A stretch of DNA of 64,000 nt from Pseudisothecium myosuroides (Eukaryota > Streptophyta > Bryopsida > Hypnales > Lembophyllaceae). Position numbers and translations under genes: made by a program. Below are positions 59,242 through 64,000 of the stretch, one piece after another. Below the pieces are notes generated by a model that did not search any database, was not told the DNA's origin, and saw only the letters and a list, made by a program, of their open reading frames with translations. Location of the stretch: the NCBI GenBank assembly GCA_951799445.1, contig OX637287.1:15748224-15812223 (forward strand). Direction: 5' to 3'. How positions within the stretch are numbered: the first letter of the stretch is position 1; each line of letters begins with the position of its first letter.

Positions 59242-60164
59242 TTAACCCCTAAAGTTCCATGACTATGTTTTTCCCAAAACACTCAAAAACTGCCATTTTC
59301 GGTACAAGTACCAAATTTTTGAAAAAAACTTTTTTTGACACAAGTAACCAAAGGATCTTGTAGTACACTGGTTTGAAAAGACGCAGAATAAATTTCAGAA
59401 ATTTCCACCGTGTGGATTGCAATATATTTGCATTTGAGTTGACAAAAATCTTTTTTTTGGCCTTTCGAAAAGCAGGGCAGCTGCACTTCACAAAGCTCAC
59501 TTCTCTATGAAAAAATGTCCAAAACAGTGGTGCTTCTTTGGATTCACTTTTCAAGGCAAGTTGGCTACATGCTTGAAAAATTTCACATCATTTGGAATTG
59601 TACAACATATAAGAAAAAAATAGGAAGTAGGAAGAAGTAGAAATACAAAATTGTTAAGAATTTAGTCATGGAATTGAAAAATGCCAATTCCAATGGTTGT
59701 AATATTGTAACAAACAATCTACAGTCTATAAATATCTATATAATTTTTCAAAAAATATTAAAAATTGAGTGTGATAAAGGGCTTGAAAGTTTATTTTAGA
59801 GTAGAAAATCCTTAACTGCCCGCAAACTAAAACTCGTCATAACTTTGACTTGTTGATACAAATGGAATGATTAAAAGCTTTTCACATATATATAACTTTA
59901 GAAACCAATTTCAAATTTTTGTTTTTAAAAAAAATAATTTTTAAAATCTGCCCAGACTACCCATTTACGAAAAAAAGTAACATACTAGGCCATAACTTTT
60001 GACTCCTATTTCCAAATGCCATGAAATTTAGTGCATATGAAAGATATTCCTTGTCCCCACCTTCTATTAAAATTTCAGCCCAAATTATAGAAATCTCCAG
60101 TCATACATACCTTCCCAAAATTTCTATGTTGCCAAAAACCGCATGATGGTCCTTTAAAGGTTAA
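59242..60164. mobile_element. TTAA-type (piggyBac-like) element, 915-bp body
   Basis: TTAA at both ends, left terminus CCCCTAAAGTTCC, right terminus GGTCCTTTAAAGG (decayed). It is the uninterrupted counterpart of the copy at 41067 in the same orientation and defines the empty site of the hAT insertion there (GTTGCCAAAAACCGCATG). Confidence 0.8.
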
Positions 60165-60302
60165 ACACATAACTTCTCATTCATCCAAACCAATGCTTGA
60201 CTTGTCCGCAAGACATTAAATCATGCCCTCCAAAGTGGGTCCTACAGGATGAATTGTGTATTCTCCGAGGCAAATGTAAAAAAAAACCTCTTATTTTGTG
60301 TT

Positions 60303-60600
60303 GTGCCTAGGGTATGTTGTAGACCTCTCCTAGCTTTTGGGGGGTCTCTAATTGCAAATATGAATTTAGAGTTTGCAAAAAAAAAAAAATTGTGGCAAAT
60401 AACAAAATTCTGAGTTTTTTCCGGGATAAATTTGGCTCGCAAGGCCCACTTTGGTAGGTCGGGGTAAATTGGCCCTCTAGCTTGGCCTTCCAAATCATTC
60501 CAAGGGTGCATTTGAGCCGTCTCTAAGGTATATTCTAAACCTCCCTTAGCTAATTTGGGGCCTTCGATTGCAAATATGAATTTAGAATTTGCAAATTTTA
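60303..60600. repeat. Diverged direct repeat, ~80 bp units 216 bp apart
   Basis: ATTGCAAATATGAATTTAGA occurs at about 60350 and 60570 within longer similar stretches (AGACCTCTCCTAGC / AAACCTCCCTTAGC). On the - strand both copies read FANSKFIFAI in one 120-codon frame; I doubt it is a gene. Confidence 0.7.
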
Positions 60601-60609
60601 TCATGCCTC

Positions 60610-61735
60610 ACAAATAAAAAAATTTAGGGTTTTCCCTTAAGGCTGAGCGAGGGGGTTAGTTCACCCCAGTTTTTTGGTAGGCACGACTTAACATCCTCCT
60701 TACCCTACTTGAAGATCAGATTCGATAGAAATTAAGTCATTTTTTGTAAATAAGTGTCACATGTCATCTTCTAAATGGTGTGGGGTGGAAATTCAATTTC
60801 AACACTGAATGCTCAATGAGACCTCTCACGTAAGTTATGGTATTAAAAACCATACTTTCTATATGATGAATTTGATGTAAATAATATCATATTTATAAAG
60901 ATATAAGCCAAAATATGCCAAAATTCAAGAAAGGATTCCGGCTCTGGGGGTAAAGTGGAGGGGAACAGTCAGGGGATGTCTGTCATGCCACCTGTTCTAC
61001 TTGCCATGTGACACGTGCACACTGCACAGTCTATATGCGGTAAATGGAGGCGCTGACTTTTTGATTAAAAGATATTTCCACGGGAGATCAAAAAGCAAAT
61101 TTCGTGAGTCAAAAGTCAAAGCTTCCGTCCCAAGCCACCGGTCAAGGCGCCAAGGCACCAACGCACAAAGTGGATGGCGGCAGATTAGCTTTCTGAAAAG
61201 ATAAAAGTGAATTGCATTAAAATACAATTTCGACACACAGACAGACATTGGAGGCATGATCACGGTTGTTTGTGCGGTCCTTCGCCAGACCACTGGTGGC
61301 TGGCGGTCTTGTATTTTATTTTTGCAATGAGATTTAGTTTCATTTGTGTGGAGGAAAAAAAAAAAAAAAAAATTCTCACGGAGACTTTTGACGAAAAATA
61401 TCACACAGACAGTCAATACAGTGAGTGACTCTCAAAACGTTTTATACACCGACTTACAAAGTGCCATTGTGCTAATAGCTAATTGAGGAATTAGAGATTA
61501 TGAATAAATAAATGGGGTATGCTATGGGAAAAGTACAATAACACACTTGTATAAAATATAATTTTAAAACATTTTTTTATTTTTTAAAATAATTTAATCA
61601 AACCTATTAGTAAAAAAAACGTAGTACAAGTGAATGTTTTTCAAGATTTTTTAGCAATTGGAATGAGAAGTCTTTTTAGAATTTTCTAAAAAGAATTTGA
61701 AATTTTTTAAAGTTTTATTGAGTGAAATTTTACTT
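60610..61735. other. Higher-complexity segment without recognised gene
   Basis: About 60950-61430 is less repetitive and GC-richer than its surroundings (GTGACACGTGCACACTGCAC; GGCGGTCTTGTATTTT) and has open frames of 67-139 codons on both strands that match nothing known. It could be a promoter or 5' exon of a gene not otherwise visible, or captured sequence. Confidence 0.35.

Positions 61736-61764
<29 letters not shown>
61736..61764. repeat. (CTAA)n microsatellite
   Basis: Seven consecutive ACTA/CTAA units, followed by a short TA run. Confidence 0.95.
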
Positions 61765-61771
<7 letters not shown>

Positions 61772-61837
61772 ATACACTTTTCAAAAATTTCACGATTTTT
61801 GGAGATTTTTGAAGTGAATTGTAAAAATATAAAAATC

Positions 61838-64000
61838 TATTGAAACTACTCATCATAGCTATTTGCATTTTTAAAAGGCAATTTACATTATTTGAAAGTA
61901 TATAAAAAAATCTACATTTCTATTTTTATTAAATTTTTAAAGAAAAAAATCATTCATACATGGTGGAAAAAGGAGTATATATAGTGAAAGATTTTGAGGT
62001 TTGCCTACATTGCCATAGGCTCTAGATTTTTAAGGCGAATACAAAGACCAAGACCTGTATAAAACAACAAAGAAATCCTCTTGGACTTACCGCAATGGAC
62101 ATAATATTCTTAAACATTGGGAATTGGGCCCCTTTCCTTTATATAAATTGCACCTTTTCTTGCTATTGAAACACAAGTCTAATGCACATCTTACAAATTG
62201 TGAATCACTATACATGTAATCTAAACCTTTCCTATTCAAGCAATTCAAATATTCCTATTACAAAAATATTATAGAAGATTTTCCCTCCTTCCTCTTTAAC
62301 GATTTCAATTATTTCATTTAGTGACAATGACATTTACATAGTAGAAGGATCCCTTAGCCTTCCTCTTCACGGAATTTGGTTAAATATTCCACGTAGAGTA
62401 ATAATGACACAATAGAAAGATCCCCCATCTTTTATATTCAAGGAATTCAATTACTCAATATATAGGTATAGTGACATTTTTAAAGTAGAAGGATTCCCCA
62501 ACCTTTCCATTTAAAGAATTATTTTCTTTTATGGACAATGATAGTGATGAATTGTAGGATCTCCAAACCTTCCTATAAAAACTTTCAATTGATCAATATA
62601 TACTAACATTAATAAAGTAGAGGATTTTCCAACCTTTCCATTCAAATAATTATTTTCTTTTATAGATAGTGATAATGAAACAATAGAAGGATCCCCAAGT
62701 CTTTATTAAATAAAAAATTCATTTATTCCAAGGAAAATAACAATGACATAGCAGAAAGATTCTTGACACCTCCTATTCAAGGATTTCAAATATTCAATGA
62801 CATTGTAAAGAGTTTTCCAACCTTCATATTTATAGAATTCAAATATCCCATGTATAGTCAGACACCTTTAATTTACACACTTTTTATTTTTGAGTTGAAA
62901 ACTCATGGAAATCAAAGATTTTGAAATTGTTGCTACTAGCTCAAAAATATATTCATTAAATTAAAAACAATGAAGTGTATTGGAAAGACCATTTGTATGC
63001 CAATTTTTTTTAAAGAATACAAGAATTTGGTAATATATTGCTACATGTTTACCATCTAGTACTTCCACTTTAGGCACAAATTACAACATTCATTCTACAA
63101 GGCATTGGTGAAATGTGTACTTCAAGTATGTTCATAGATATCACCTTTGCCATTTTATTTGCATTGATTCAATAAGTTCTTCCTTATTTGCATGGACTCA
63201 ATCTAGATATGGTCTTTCAATTTTTTCCACATATTTTTTAGTAGGGTTAAGATCAAGGAAGTTTGCCATTCATATTAAATTTTTCATACCAAATGAGCAT
63301 TGTGCACTTTCTTGCCAAGATTATAATTTCATGATTTTAAATATTTAAATAAAGAAAAACTCCAATATTCTAATTGATATGATTAAGTAAAGTTGATTGT
63401 TGCAAGGGATGTAAACTTATTGAAGGATATTGTATAGTGACAATGATACACTAGAGGGATTCCCACTCTACCTTCATATCCAAGAATGACTAGTTATTCT
63501 ATGGATAGTGACAAAGAAAAACATTTTGGTATGAATATAATAAAATTATAGTGTGAATTTTTCAAAACTACTCATCAAAGTTGTTCCACCTTAGAAAGAA
63601 AATATAGGATAGGATTTTTAAGTTTGACTATAATTATGGTCATAGGCTTTAGCCTTATAAGACAAATTTAGTGGTCAAGATCCATAAAAGAATGATAGCT
63701 TGAATCTCTCTTGGACTCATAGCTATAAATAATATTCTTGAACATTACAGATTAAGATCCGTTTCTTTTCATGTATTGCATCTTTTCTTCATATATATTG
63801 AAATTCAAGAATTCAAGTTTGCCTACAAATTATGGGTGACTTTACATGTGACCTACAAACTTCTTGTTCATGGAAGTTAAACATTTCCTAGACAATGATA
63901 TAATAGAAGAACTTCCTAGCCTTTCTATTCTAGAAATTAATCTATTAGACCTACAATGAGAGTGACACAATAGAGGTATTCTCTTGCCTTCCTAATCAAA
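61838..64000. repeat. 1.7-kb tandem duplication with internal ~95-bp satellite; second unit cut by window end
   Basis: AAACTACTCATCA(T/A)AG begins both units (about 61840 and 63562). Then 'CATAGGCT(C/T)TAG', 'CTCTTGGACT', 'ATAATATTCTTGAACATT' and 'TTGCA(C/T)CTTTTCTT' recur in the same order 1.7 kb apart. Within unit 1, 62275-62860 is a satellite whose core is 'AGTGACAATGACA..AGTAGAAGGATCCCC..CCTTCC.ATTCAAGGAATTCAA'; more units occur at 63430-63540 and from 63890 on. No gene. Confidence 0.8.

Noticed and set aside
60242..60604. 120-codon - strand frame with a repeated FANSKFIFAI motif as a protein gene
   Set aside because: The repetition is explained by a DNA-level direct repeat, and it has no other coding signs.

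Overview
ORGANISM. This is nuclear DNA of a land plant. It carries intron-rich genes with GT-AG junctions, a plant nuclear tRNA-Phe(GAA), two MCA-type mechanosensing genes, a plant USP/receptor-like cytoplasmic kinase, and plant-style transposons (Stowaway-like TA elements, CACTA and hAT MITEs, Ty1/copia). A COMMD3 homologue, and a kinase matching the group labelled 'inactive protein kinase' from Selaginella, suggest a non-seed plant (bryophyte or lycophyte). That placement is inference and I cannot name the species. LAYOUT. 1-1845: 3' part of an MCA1-like gene on the + strand, ending in a cysteine-rich PLAC8 domain. 1846-18180: no genes; AT-rich DNA full of small inverted-repeat transposons. 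18.2-37.8 kb: a gene island of higher complexity. It holds a second, short MCA gene without PLAC8 (19290-20743), a COMMD3 gene (21681-22286) whose 3' end is duplicated in tandem, a long many-exon gene joining a SKP1/BTB-like fold to leucine-rich repeats (23008-29665), a tRNA-Phe on the - strand, and a USP-domain kinase on the - strand (36575 down to 31106). 38.05-46.86 kb: a large element with long inverted ends made of ~88-bp tandem repeats. Inside it lie a TTAA-type element, a hAT-like element within that, a hAT MITE within that, and a separate solo LTR. 46.9-64 kb: no recognised intact gene; a decayed Ty1/copia pol, CACTA-type hairpins, more TTAA-type elements, and a 1.7-kb tandem duplication with an internal satellite at the right end. 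HOW THE GENES RELATE. Nothing indicates an operon or a shared pathway. The MCA proteins are plasma-membrane calcium-uptake/mechanosensing factors, the kinase is a cytoplasmic signalling (pseudo)kinase, the SKP1-like/LRR protein is probably a ubiquitin-ligase-type adaptor, and COMMD3 is a subunit of the Commander trafficking complex. The SKP1-LRR gene and the kinase gene converge, with tRNA-Phe between them. MOST INTERESTING. (1) A single polypeptide with a SKP1-like fold, a possible F-box-like linker and an RNase-inhibitor-type LRR. (2) A dispersed family of TTAA-flanked CCCCTAAAGG-ended elements resembling non-autonomous piggyBac, unusual for a plant. (3) An MCA paralogue that lacks PLAC8 and has Asn where Arabidopsis MCA1/2 have the essential Asp21. 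(4) A four-level transposon nest readable from its target-site duplications. Exon structures were deduced by eye from splice sites, reading phase and family resemblance; no transcript or database support was available.
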